64,000 nt of DNA, from NCBI GenBank assembly GCA_902774245.1, contig CACYHQ010000004.1, positions 186,001 to 250,000 of the forward strand, read 5' to 3'. The notes below the pieces were generated by a model. It saw nothing but the letters and a program-made list of their open reading frames with translations, was not told the origin of the DNA and did not search any database. Position 1 is the stretch's first letter; each line of letters opens with the position of its first letter. The position numbers and the translations under genes are program-made. Origin of the DNA: an uncultured bacterium (GTDB taxonomy: Bacteria > Verrucomicrobiota > Lentisphaeria > Victivallales > UBA1829). Positions 9,706-17,076 of the stretch are shown here, in pieces.

Positions 9706-11196
9706 ATGGACCTTCCGCGGGGCAGCAATTCAGCCGGTGCGGCCGGATTCGACCGCATCACGCCCGAATATTTCCTCCCCGCGCTGGAGGACGCCCTCGC
9801 GTGCCGCCTGACCGGGCTCGCCTCAGCCCTGCCCAGCTACATCAACCGCGTGTACGAGATCGAGGCCGCCACGGGCGAACGCCTCGTGGTCAAGTTCTAC
9901 CGTCCCGGACGCTGGACGCGCGAGGCGATCCTGGAGGAACACGAGTTCCTGTGGGACTGCGACGGCGAGGAGATCCCCGTCGTGCCGCCCTACGAGCTCG
10001 AAACGAACTCCACGCTCGGCGAGCTCGACGGCGTTTTCTTCGCCGTCTTCCCGCGCATGAGGGGCCGCGAAATCGAGCTCGAACAGGATGAAACACTCGA
10101 ACGCATCGGGTCCCTGCTCGGACGCATCCACGCCTGCGGCGAACGCCGCGCCGCCCCGCACCGCCTCCGCATGACGCCCGCGAGCTTCGCCGAGGCCGCC
10201 ATGCACCGCATCTTCGGCCGGGGCGTGGTCGACCCCTCGTGCGAACAGGAGCTGATCGACCTCTGCGACGCCATCCTCGACCTGGCGGAGGCGGTCTATC
10301 CGCCCGACGACGCCATGATCCGCATCCACGGCGACTTCCACCGCGCGAACGTGCTTGACCGTCCCGGGACCGGCCTCATGGCGATCGACTTCGACGACAT
10401 GGCCGCGGGACCGCCCGTGCAGGACCTCTGGCTGTTGCTCCCCGGCACGCTCTCCGAATCGAAACATGAGCTCGACGTGATCCTCTCCGCCTACGAGGTT
10501 TTCCGTCCGTTCGACCGCGCCTCGCTCCGCCTCGTCGAGCCCCTCCGCGCCATGCGCATGATGCACTTCCTCTCCTGGTGCGCCGTGCAGTCCGGCGACG
10601 CCGGATTCCGCAGGCAGTACCCCGACTGGGGCACGCGCACTGAACCAAAAACCGAGCATAAACAGCCTCGCGGAAAGAATCCCGTTCTCGCGGCGTTCCT
10701 CCTCGGCGCGATCGCCGGAGCCGCCGCCATGTTCTGCGCCGGATTCCTCTACCTCCGCCACAACCTCATCGTCTCGTACGAATTCCCCGGCCTCACCGCC
10801 GACGATTTCGACGACGCGTTCGAGAACGCCATGCCCGCGGAATCCGGCTGGAAAGCCTCGCGCGAGGCGTGCTCCCTGCCCCTACCCTCGGACGGACGTG
10901 CCCTCTACAACTGGAAACTCTGCAACCGCACCTACGCGCGCGGCCTCATGGACGACCCGGACCACGGTCTTGCCCTGCCCGCCCTGATCCCCTGCACGGT
11001 CAGCGTCACCGACGATCCTGACAGCGGACACGCCGTCGTCTCGAGGCTGAACACCTCGCTCCTCGGCGTGATCTACGGCGGGAACGCGCGCAAAGTCCTG
11101 CGGTCCGGCATCGCCCCGGAACAGGAGGCGCTGGTCTCGCTTCTCGCAGACGGCATCCGCAAAGAAAAAGCACAACGAAAGGAAACCGAACCATGA
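9706..11196 (+). CDS. SrkA/YihE-type kinase fused to a membrane segment and DUF302 domain
   Basis: Residues 1 to about 310 match the SrkA (YihE) stress-response Ser/Thr kinase of the APH-like fold: LVVKFYRPGRW, the catalytic loop HGDFHRANVL (Asp210) and the metal-binding DFDD (228-231). The usual C-terminal piece of SrkA is cut short after QYPDWG. A polar linker and one membrane span follow (about 325-350, AAFLLGAIAGAAAMFCAGFL). The last 120 residues resemble DUF302: LYNWKLCNRTYARGLMDD, LIPCTVSVTDD and VVSRLNTSLLG. The frame is open throughout. The downstream thioesterase start overlaps the stop (ATGA, 11193-11196). A cytoplasmic kinase tethered to the inner membrane, with DUF302 on the other side, is the simplest reading. 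Confidence 0.7.
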   Translation: MDLPRGSNSAGAAGFDRITPEYFLPALEDALACRLTGLASALPSYINRVYEIEAATGERLVVKFYRPGRWTREAILEEHEFLWDCDGEEIPVVPPYELETNSTLGELDGVFFAVFPRMRGREIELEQDETLERIGSLLGRIHACGERRAAPHRLRMTPASFAEAAMHRIFGRGVVDPSCEQELIDLCDAILDLAEAVYPPDDAMIRIHGDFHRANVLDRPGTGLMAIDFDDMAAGPPVQDLWLLLPGTLSESKHELDVILSAYEVFRPFDRASLRLVEPLRAMRMMHFLSWCAVQSGDAGFRRQYPDWGTRTEPKTEHKQPRGKNPVLAAFLLGAIAGAAAMFCAGFLYLRHNLIVSYEFPGLTADDFDDAFENAMPAESGWKASREACSLPLPSDGRALYNWKLCNRTYARGLMDDPDHGLALPALIPCTVSVTDDPDSGHAVVSRLNTSLLGVIYGGNARKVLRSGIAPEQEALVSLLADGIRKEKAQRKETEP

Positions 11197-12023
11197 GCAC
11201 CGCAACCGGTCCTCTCAATACACCTGAAAACGCCGCCGACGTCATCCACGACGGCAACCCGTATTTCGACGGCAAGCCCGCGAGCATCACCCGCGAATAC
11301 CCGACCCAGCTCCACGCCATCGGCCCCGACGGCCGTCTCCGCCTCGGCGCGGCGTTCGACCTGATGCAGGACATCGCGGGCGCGCACGCCGAACTCCTCG
11401 GCGTCGGCATCCACGACCTGCGCCGCCTCGGCATCACCTGGGTCCTCTCCCGCCTCATGATCAAGTTCGACGCCCTGCCCCCGCGCGCAGATTCCGTCCG
11501 CCTGAAGACCTGGCCAAGCGGCGTCCACCGTCTCTTCGCCATGCGCCAGTTCGAGCTGACCGATCCCGCCACCGGGCAGCGCATCGCCACAGCCAGCAGC
11601 TACTGGCTCATGCTGAAGCTCGCGAACCTGCGCCCCGTCTCCCCCGACGACGTCACTGGCAAGTTCCCCTCGAACCCGGACAAGCCCATCTTCTTCGAAG
11701 ACTGGGGCAAGCTCGACCCCGCGCCCGGCTCCGACCCCGTCCGCACCGACATCGGCCAGTCCAAGATCGACTACAACAACCACGTGAACAACGCACATTA
11801 TCCGATGTTCGCGCAGGACTGGCTCGCCGCCAAGCTCGGATACCCCGTCCGCGTGAACTCCATCCGCGTCAACTTCAACTTCGCGCTCCGCCTCGGCGAA
11901 TCCATCGTCACCACCGGCGAACATGACGGCGACACCTTCCGCGCGGTCGGACACACGCCCGAGGGCAAGAACGTCTTCGCCTGCGACGGCACGTTCGCCC
12001 CCATGGAGATCGCCGAAAAATAA
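11193..12023 (+). CDS. acyl-ACP thioesterase (FatA/FatB-like)
   Basis: This enzyme hydrolyses acyl-ACP and so ends fatty acid elongation, releasing free fatty acid. The 276-residue protein is a double hot-dog thioesterase. The first domain holds LMQDIAGAHAELLG and RLGITWVLSRL, and the second holds the active-site stretch DYNNHVNNAHYPMF (Asn/His pair of the family). Length fits bacterial acyl-ACP thioesterases. It overlaps the kinase gene by four bases and is followed 57 bases later by a serine hydrolase. ACP and elongation genes are in the window at 33-37 kb but in a separate unit. Confidence 0.8.
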   Translation: MSTATGPLNTPENAADVIHDGNPYFDGKPASITREYPTQLHAIGPDGRLRLGAAFDLMQDIAGAHAELLGVGIHDLRRLGITWVLSRLMIKFDALPPRADSVRLKTWPSGVHRLFAMRQFELTDPATGQRIATASSYWLMLKLANLRPVSPDDVTGKFPSNPDKPIFFEDWGKLDPAPGSDPVRTDIGQSKIDYNNHVNNAHYPMFAQDWLAAKLGYPVRVNSIRVNFNFALRLGESIVTTGEHDGDTFRAVGHTPEGKNVFACDGTFAPMEIAEK

Positions 12024-12080
12024 CCGCTTCCCTCGCTCAGCATTTCATTTTCACGCCTCATATCCGACAGGAGACACAGC

Positions 12081-13253
12081 ATGAATCCCGAACTCAACCG
12101 CCTTTCCGGTCTGCTCAACGAATCCGTCGACCGCGGCGAATACGCCGGCGCGTCCGTCATGGTCCTGCACAAGGGCGAGGAGATCTACTACACGGAATAC
12201 GGCTATGCCGACGTCGAATCCGGGCGCAAGATCGCCCGCGACACCATCTTCCGCATCTATTCGCAGTCGAAGCCGATCACCGGGACCGCCGCCGTCATGA
12301 ACATCGACCGCGGCATCCTGTCGCCCCGCGCCATGGTCGCGCGCTTCCTGCCGGGATTCGCGAACCAGCGCTATGACACCGAGTTCGGACAGGGCCTCGC
12401 GATCGTCAGCGACCGCCCGATGTACGTCTCCGACCTGCTGAACATGACCTCCGGGCTGCTCTATCCCGACTGCTCGCCCGACGCCGCCATGGTCGTGCGC
12501 GAGATGGAGGACCTCCGCAAGCAGGGCGTCCAGCTCTCCACGGTCGAGTTTGCGAACAAGCTCGGCGGCTGCCGTCTCGCGTTCAAGCCCGGCGACCGCT
12601 GGGCCTACGGCTACTCCGCCGACGTGATGGGCGCGGTCATCGAATGCGTCGCCGGGAAACGTTTCGGGCAGTACCTTCAGGACGAAATCTTCGGCCCGCT
12701 CGGCATGAAGGACACCGGATTCATCGTCCCCGCCGGCAAGCGCGACCGCCTCGCCACCGCCTACGACCACCGCGACCACACGCGCAAGCGCTTCGCCTAC
12801 GCCGACTGGCACCTCGGGCTGAACGCCTACCGCGAGGACACCGCGTTCGAGTCCGGCGGCGCGGGCCTCGTCTCCACCATCGGCGACTACGCCGAGTTCG
12901 TGAAGATGCTCATGAACCGCGGCAGGTACAACGGACACAAGTTTCTCTCCGCCTCCGGGTTCGACTACCTCATCTCCCCCCAGCTCACGCCGCACCAGGC
13001 GCGCACGTTCACCTGGCAGGACCTCGGCGGACAGAACTACGGCAATTTCCTCTTCATGAAGACCTTCGGCGGCTGCTCCTCCACCACCGACGCCATCGGC
13101 TCGTTCGGCTGGGGCGGCTGGCTGGAGACAAACTTCACGCTCGACCTCAAAAACGGGATCGCCGTCCTCTTCATGGCGCAGAACCAGTCCCCGCAGGACA
13201 ATTCCCACCTCTTCCACCGCCTCCGCAATGCCGCGTACTACGCATTGACGTAA
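12081..13253 (+). CDS. serine hydrolase of the class C beta-lactamase/EstB family
   Basis: The 390-residue protein has the penicilloyl-serine-transferase fold. The SxxK motif is seen as YSQSKPITG near residue 58, with a tyrosine motif YGYSADVMG near residue 179 (YxN replaced by YxS). The family's third motif near FGWGGWLETNF is HxG-like rather than KTG. No signal peptide is seen, so it is probably cytoplasmic and more likely an esterase or peptidase than a resistance enzyme. GGAGACACAGC precedes the ATG. It is the last gene of the cluster beginning at 8549. Confidence 0.75.
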   Translation: MNPELNRLSGLLNESVDRGEYAGASVMVLHKGEEIYYTEYGYADVESGRKIARDTIFRIYSQSKPITGTAAVMNIDRGILSPRAMVARFLPGFANQRYDTEFGQGLAIVSDRPMYVSDLLNMTSGLLYPDCSPDAAMVVREMEDLRKQGVQLSTVEFANKLGGCRLAFKPGDRWAYGYSADVMGAVIECVAGKRFGQYLQDEIFGPLGMKDTGFIVPAGKRDRLATAYDHRDHTRKRFAYADWHLGLNAYREDTAFESGGAGLVSTIGDYAEFVKMLMNRGRYNGHKFLSASGFDYLISPQLTPHQARTFTWQDLGGQNYGNFLFMKTFGGCSSTTDAIGSFGWGGWLETNFTLDLKNGIAVLFMAQNQSPQDNSHLFHRLRNAAYYALT

Positions 13254-13266
13254 CAGGCAACACACC

Positions 13267-13330
13267 TGCCCGAGCGAAGCCAGGCACAAAATCGGCACCG
13301 CTTGCGGTGTGCCCGGCTATGCTCGGGCAC
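13267..13330. repeat. palindromic element locus 1 (two copies in opposite orientation)
   Basis: TGCCCGAGCGAAGCCAGGCA (from 13267) and GTGCCCGG...CTCGGGCAC (13309-13330, reversed) belong to the same family as the elements at 19321 and 37927. Between them lies CACCG-CTTG-CGGTG (13296-13309), another small hairpin. The pair sits between the convergent serine hydrolase and AbrB genes, where it may also end transcription. Confidence 0.65.
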
Positions 13331-13344
13331 GAAGATGAGTAGTG

Positions 13345-13611
13345 TCATGCTTTCCGTTTGTTCTTCCGGACGGTCTTAATGGCTTCGTCAATATCCGCCG
13401 CGGTAACGTCGGCTTCCTTCGCCCAATTTTGAACCTTGCTGAGCACAGCCTCAAATTCGGCGAGGTTCGGCTCCTTAATCGGCTTCAGTAAAATGTTATC
13501 TTTGTCCGAGAAGACGACAAACTGAGTTCCGGCATCCAGCTTTAATGCCGTGCGGATTTTTTTCGGCAGGACGATCTGCCCCTTGGTTGACATCGCGGTA
13601 ATCATCGGCAT
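13345..13611 (-). CDS. AbrB/MazE/SpoVT-type DNA-binding regulator
   Basis: The 88-residue protein begins with a swapped-hairpin AbrB DNA-binding domain (MSTKGQIVLPKKIRTALKLDAGTQFVVF, given here as two parts: MSTKGQIVLPKKIR and TALKLDAGTQFVVF). It ends in a basic helical tail (KTVRKNKRKA). Such proteins are usually antitoxins or small repressors that control their own promoter. AGGAGG lies 6 bases before the ATG at 13611. No PIN, MazF or other toxin gene lies next to it: the neighbours are a palindromic element and a short gene remnant. Two matching 13-base palindromes bracket its promoter, which supports self-repression. Confidence 0.8.
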   Translation of the reverse strand: MPMITAMSTKGQIVLPKKIRTALKLDAGTQFVVFSDKDNILLKPIKEPNLAEFEAVLSKVQNWAKEADVTAADIDEAIKTVRKNKRKA

Positions 13612-13629
13612 GGAACGCCTCCTTTCAAA

Positions 13630-13644
13630 GTAAGAATTTCTTAC
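13630..13644. promoter_or_regulatory. operator 1 of the AbrB-type gene
   Basis: GTAAGAATTTCTTAC is a perfect palindrome overlapping the expected transcription start (near 13641). It shares TAAGAnTTTCTTA with operator 2 (13684-13696), so a dimeric repressor could bind both. Confidence 0.6.
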
Positions 13645-13647
13645 CTT

Positions 13648-13675
13648 ACTATAGCCGCCTTTTTCAAAAAGTCAA
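13648..13675 (-). promoter_or_regulatory. promoter of the AbrB-type gene
   Basis: Minus strand TTGACT (13675-13670), 16 bases, TATAGT (13653-13648). It lies between the two operator palindromes. Confidence 0.65.
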
Positions 13676-13683
13676 ATCCAAAG

Positions 13684-13696
13684 TAAGATTTTCTTA
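13684..13696. promoter_or_regulatory. operator 2 of the AbrB-type gene
   Basis: TAAGATTTTCTTA, one base different from operator 1 and also preceded by CAAAG. The centres of the two sites are 53 bases apart, about five helical turns, which would allow looping. Confidence 0.6.
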
Positions 13697-13701
13697 TTGA
13701 A

Positions 13702-13764
13702 TCATTCCGTCGGGACGAGCGCGAGGCGGAAACCGGTGAAGATATCCCGCAAATCGAAGCCGGC
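13702..13764 (-). pseudogene. possible 3' remnant of a formylglycine-enzyme-like (SUMF1) gene
   Basis: Directly after the stop of the small lipoprotein, the same minus-strand frame stays open for 20 codons. It ends in GFRLALVPTE followed by TGA. GFRLxL near the C terminus is typical of SUMF1/formylglycine-generating-enzyme-like proteins. No start codon or rest of such a gene is present, so this is read as the tail of a deleted gene. The match is short and may be chance. Confidence 0.3.
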
Positions 13765-14205
13765 TTACATAAACGGAAGACGGCGGGTTTCCTGGGATAT
13801 GACTCTCTCGTCTTCGAATGTCAGGATATATTCCCTGCTAAACCAGCCGATTCCGCCCCGGTTATTGACGCGCCATTGTTTCCGGTCATAAAACAGAGAA
13901 TCGGACACGAGATCCTCCCATGAATGGAAGTATGATCCGGCGGAATGCAGATAAACCTCCTCACCCTCCTGGGGAATTCCGCGAATGGATATGTACGGTT
14001 CGTCCAGTTCGACCAGCTTGTCATAGACTTCCCGCTTTGTCATCCCGACATAATCCACATCAGGAAGCGGCTTGAATCCCGTCCCTGAGGAAAACAGGAT
14101 CACATCAGTGGCATCCACACAACCGGTGAGAAAAATGACCGCGACGAGGCAGCAGAACAACAGGCAGATGGACCGCTTTCGTTTATTGAGTTCAGTGCAG
14201 TTCAT
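13765..14205 (-). CDS. small lipoprotein, possibly SmpA/BamE-like fold
   Basis: The 146-residue protein has a basic N terminus, a hydrophobic stretch and a lipobox LTGC with the acylated Cys at residue 29, so it should be a lipoprotein. The mature part has GMTKREVYDKLVE, which recalls the SmpA/OmlA (BamE) helical motif, then a Tyr/Trp-rich beta region. I prefer ATG 14205 with AAAGG seven bases upstream over the in-frame TTG at 14211. It lies about 100 bases after nadA on the same strand. The function is not known. Confidence 0.6.
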   Translation of the reverse strand: MNCTELNKRKRSICLLFCCLVAVIFLTGCVDATDVILFSSGTGFKPLPDVDYVGMTKREVYDKLVELDEPYISIRGIPQEGEEVYLHSAGSYFHSWEDLVSDSLFYDRKQWRVNNRGGIGWFSREYILTFEDERVISQETRRLPFM

Positions 14206-14302
14206 CGTCAAACCTTTCCGACAATCTCCCCCTCTGTTTCACGTTCACAGTTCGGATTCAATTCGCGTTGTTCCGTGCCGGCGCGTATTTCCGCGTGGAC
14301 GA

Positions 14303-15220
14303 TTATTTCAGCGCGAGCATGCGTTCGATGGGCTTGCGGGCGGCGTCCATGATCTCGGGGTCGAGCACAATCTCCTCGCATTTCCCCTGAAGCGCGGCGA
14401 GCACGTTTTCGAGCGTGATCTTTTTCATGTCCGGACAGACGACCTGCGGCAGGAGCGGATGGAACACCTTGTCCGGGTTCTCCCGCTGCATGCGGTGGAT
14501 GATGCCGAGCTCGGTGCCGATGATGAACTCCTTGAAGAGGGATTCGGACACGTGGCGGAGCATGCCGCCCGTGCTGAGCGCGGCGTCGGCCGCCTCGATG
14601 ATCATCGGACGGCATTCGGGGTGCACCAGCACCTCGGCGTCGGGATGCGCCGCGCGCGCCTCGCGGATGCTCTCCAGCGTGATGCGGTCGTGCACGGGGC
14701 AGCAGCCGCTCCACAGGGACATCGGGCGGCCGAGTTTGGCGGTCATGTTCGCGCCGAGGTTGCGGTCCGGCAGGAACATGATCTTCGCGTCCGCCGGGAT
14801 CGCGTCCAGCACGCGTTCCACGTTGCCGGACGTGCAGCACCAGTCGACCTGCGCCTTCACGGCGGCGGTGCTGTTCACGTACGCCACGAGTATCTCGTCC
14901 GGGTGCTCCTTGCGGTACTTGCGGACCTCGTCGACCTGCGCCATGTCCGCCATGGGGCAGCCGGCGGTGGAATTGGGCAGGATCACGCGGGATTCGGGCG
15001 ACAGGATCTTCGCGGTCTCCGCCATGAAGCGCACGCCGCAGAAGACGATGAGGTCGGCCTGATATTTTTTCGCCTTGACGCTGAGCTCCAGCGAGTCGCC
15101 GCAGAAATCCGCGACGTCCTGGATCGCGCCGTCCACGTAGTTGTGCGCGAGGATGGTCGCCCCGGTCCGCTCCTTCAGCGCCAGGATCTCTTTCTGAAGA
15201 TCGGCGGGATCGCGTTTCAT
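14303..15220 (-). CDS. nadA: quinolinate synthase
   Basis: NadA condenses iminoaspartate with dihydroxyacetone phosphate to quinolinate in de novo NAD synthesis, using a [4Fe-4S] cluster. The 305-residue protein has the three-fold NadA architecture: AHNYVDGAIQDVADFCGDSL, NSTAGCPMAD, LWSGCCPVHD and VVCPDMKK. Each of the last three contributes a cluster Cys. It overlaps lpxD by four bases (ATGA, 15217-15220). The partner nadB is not in the window. The mix with lpxD and skp in one operon is unusual but is clear from the overlaps. Confidence 0.95.
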   Translation of the reverse strand: MKRDPADLQKEILALKERTGATILAHNYVDGAIQDVADFCGDSLELSVKAKKYQADLIVFCGVRFMAETAKILSPESRVILPNSTAGCPMADMAQVDEVRKYRKEHPDEILVAYVNSTAAVKAQVDWCCTSGNVERVLDAIPADAKIMFLPDRNLGANMTAKLGRPMSLWSGCCPVHDRITLESIREARAAHPDAEVLVHPECRPMIIEAADAALSTGGMLRHVSESLFKEFIIGTELGIIHRMQRENPDKVFHPLLPQVVCPDMKKITLENVLAALQGKCEEIVLDPEIMDAARKPIERMLALK

Positions 15221-16281
15221 TTCGCGCCTCCGGCGCCGGCGTCCTTGCCTTCGAGCTCCGCGATCTTCGCCTCAAGTTTTTCGATGCGGCCCATGAGCTT
15301 GCGGACGCGGATCGGCAGGGCGAAACGCTCCAGATAGGCTTCCTGGCTTTCGCCGGGCACGCCGAACACGGTTTCGCCGGGGGGCGTGCTCTTCTGCGCG
15401 GCGGAGCAGCCGAGCACCTTGGAGCCGTCGCCCATGGTGATGTGGCCGTTGACGCCCGCGCGCGCCTGAAGCACCACGCCGCGTCCGAGCTCGGCGCTGC
15501 CGGCCACGCCGGACTGCCCGATCAGCACGGAGGATTCGCCCACGATCACGTTGTGCGCCACGAAGACCTGGTTGTCGATCTTCACGCCCTTCTTGACCCA
15601 CGTCATGCCGAAGCGCGCGCGGTCGATGGTCGAGCACGCGCCGATCTCCACGTCGTCGTCGATCCGCACGATGCCGTTCTGCGGCACCTTCACGAGCCCG
15701 CGGAACGTGGCGTTGTAGCCGAATCCGTCCGCGCCGATCACCGCGTTGCCGTGGATGATCACGCGGTTGCCGATGACGCAGCGGTGCATGATGCACACGC
15801 CGGGGTAGATCGTGGTATTCTCGCCGACCTTCACTTCCTGGCCGATGTAGGCGCAGGCGCAGATCTTCGTGTTCTTGCCGATCTCCGCGCCTTCCATGAT
15901 GACGGCGTTCGGGCCCACGTGTACGCCCTCGGCGAGCTTCGCGGTCGGGTGGACGAACGCGGTCGGGTGGACGCCGACGGGGTAATCGAGCGGTTTCGGC
16001 GCGAAGATCGTGCAGAGCTTGGTGAAAGCCTTGTCCGGGTCCGCGCAGTGGATGTTGGTCTGCCCCTCGGGCGGCTCGTATTTCCAGTCGTTCGGAACAA
16101 GGACGACCCCGGCGTGGCTTTCGCGCTGGGCCTTCAGGTATTTCGCGTTGTTCAGGAACGACACTTCGTTGCGTTCCGCCAGTTTCAGGGAATTGACCGC
16201 GGTGACCACGGTGTCCGGATTGCCGACGAGTGTGCCGTTGACGATTTCGGCAAGTTCGGATGCTTTGTATTCTTTGCTCAT
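15217..16281 (-). CDS. lpxD: UDP-3-O-acylglucosamine N-acyltransferase
   Basis: LpxD adds the second 3-hydroxyacyl chain in lipid A synthesis. The 354-residue protein has an N-terminal uridine-binding domain, a long left-handed beta helix made of hexapeptide repeats (from about residue 105), and a C-terminal helix (RVRKLMGRIEKLEAKIAELE). VAHNVIVGE contains the likely catalytic His. Length equals the family norm (about 340). It is 64 bases downstream of the Skp-like gene, the classic skp-lpxD pairing, and overlaps nadA. It shows that the organism makes lipid A. Confidence 0.95.
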   Translation of the reverse strand: MSKEYKASELAEIVNGTLVGNPDTVVTAVNSLKLAERNEVSFLNNAKYLKAQRESHAGVVLVPNDWKYEPPEGQTNIHCADPDKAFTKLCTIFAPKPLDYPVGVHPTAFVHPTAKLAEGVHVGPNAVIMEGAEIGKNTKICACAYIGQEVKVGENTTIYPGVCIMHRCVIGNRVIIHGNAVIGADGFGYNATFRGLVKVPQNGIVRIDDDVEIGACSTIDRARFGMTWVKKGVKIDNQVFVAHNVIVGESSVLIGQSGVAGSAELGRGVVLQARAGVNGHITMGDGSKVLGCSAAQKSTPPGETVFGVPGESQEAYLERFALPIRVRKLMGRIEKLEAKIAELEGKDAGAGGAK

Positions 16282-16345
16282 TTCAAGTCCTCTTATGGGT
16301 AAGTTGGGTGTTGTTGATTCAAGTTCAGATCAGGCCCGTTTCGGC

Positions 16346-16957
16346 TCAGTCGCCGGACGCCGCCGCCCCGGCGGGGTCCTTCGCGTTCTTGCGGTAGCCG
16401 CGGTTCAGGTCCTGGATGATCGCGTCGGTGATGTCGAGGCCGGGCTGAACGTAGATCACGAACCCGACGTCGTTCAAAGATTCGCCGGACTGGTCGAGCA
16501 CGATCGTGTAGCCTTCGAGCACGGCCTTGTTGTGGACGGCCTTGCGGATCTCGTCGACCACCTCGCCGCGCAGTTTCGTGTACATGTCGCGGATCTGCGT
16601 CTTGCGGCTCTCGCTGTAGCTGGTCATCTCCTGCTCCTTCAGCTTCAGCGATTCGTACAGCTGCTGCGCCTTCTGGCGCTTGTTCTCGCGTTCGGCGGAG
16701 GAGTATGCGATGTTCTGCGAGTCGTCGCGGGCGGACTCGTACTGCTTGCGCAGGTTCTGGTACTGCTGGTTCAGCTGGTTGGAATACTCCTTGAACACCT
16801 CCATCTGCTGGTTCAGCTTGATCTCGATGGTCTTGGTCTTCTCGTATTCCTGGAACGCCTTCTGCATGTCGATCACGGCTATCTTCAGCTCGGCGGCGCG
16901 CGCCCCGGCGGTTGCGAGGGTCAGCGCCAGCACCAATGCGGCGAGGATTCGTTTCAT
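16346..16957 (-). CDS. skp: OmpH/Skp-like periplasmic chaperone
   Basis: The 203-residue protein has a signal peptide (about residues 1-21) followed by IAVIDMQKAFQEYEKT. A long charged coiled coil (about residues 50-150) and a short C-terminal strand region close it, the jellyfish-tentacle layout of Skp. Skp holds unfolded outer membrane proteins in the periplasm. It is somewhat longer than E. coli Skp (161), with an extra Ala/Gly-rich tail. It leads the skp-lpxD-nadA operon, with a promoter in the 119-base divergent gap shared with the sirtuin gene. Confidence 0.85.
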   Translation of the reverse strand: MKRILAALVLALTLATAGARAAELKIAVIDMQKAFQEYEKTKTIEIKLNQQMEVFKEYSNQLNQQYQNLRKQYESARDDSQNIAYSSAERENKRQKAQQLYESLKLKEQEMTSYSESRKTQIRDMYTKLRGEVVDEIRKAVHNKAVLEGYTIVLDQSGESLNDVGFVIYVQPGLDITDAIIQDLNRGYRKNAKDPAGAAASGD

Positions 16958-16993
16958 GGTCTCGTTCTCCTTTCGGGAAAAAAGTTCTCTTTA

Positions 16994-17021
16994 AAGATAG
17001 AACAAGTCTTGAAATATACAA
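16994..17021 (-). promoter_or_regulatory. promoter of skp-lpxD-nadA
   Basis: Minus strand TTGTAT (17021-17016), 16 bases, TATCTT (16999-16994). It overlaps the opposing sirtuin promoter, so the two may interfere. Confidence 0.45.
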
Positions 17022-17037
17022 ACGCAACACGTATTTT
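17009..17037 (+). promoter_or_regulatory. promoter of the sirtuin-hrpB pair
   Basis: TTGAAA (17009-17014), 17 bases, TATTTT (17032-17037), overlapping the divergent skp promoter. TTGGAG at 17061 then serves the ATG at 17077. Confidence 0.4.
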
Positions 17038-17076
17038 AAACCGGATTTTTTTCACTTTTTTTGGAGTTTTCGCCCT

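Noticed and set aside
12081..13253. Beta-lactamase resistance gene
   Set aside because: It has SxxK, but YxS for YxN, no KTG and no signal peptide, so an esterase or peptidase is more likely.
13697..13891. A 64-codon plus-strand frame near the AbrB operators
   Set aside because: It lacks a ribosome site and overlaps the lipoprotein and the gene remnant on the minus strand.
13345..14205. Toxin-antitoxin pair formed by the AbrB-type gene and the lipoprotein
   Set aside because: The lipoprotein has a lipobox and no toxin motif, and the two are separated by the regulator's own promoter and operators.
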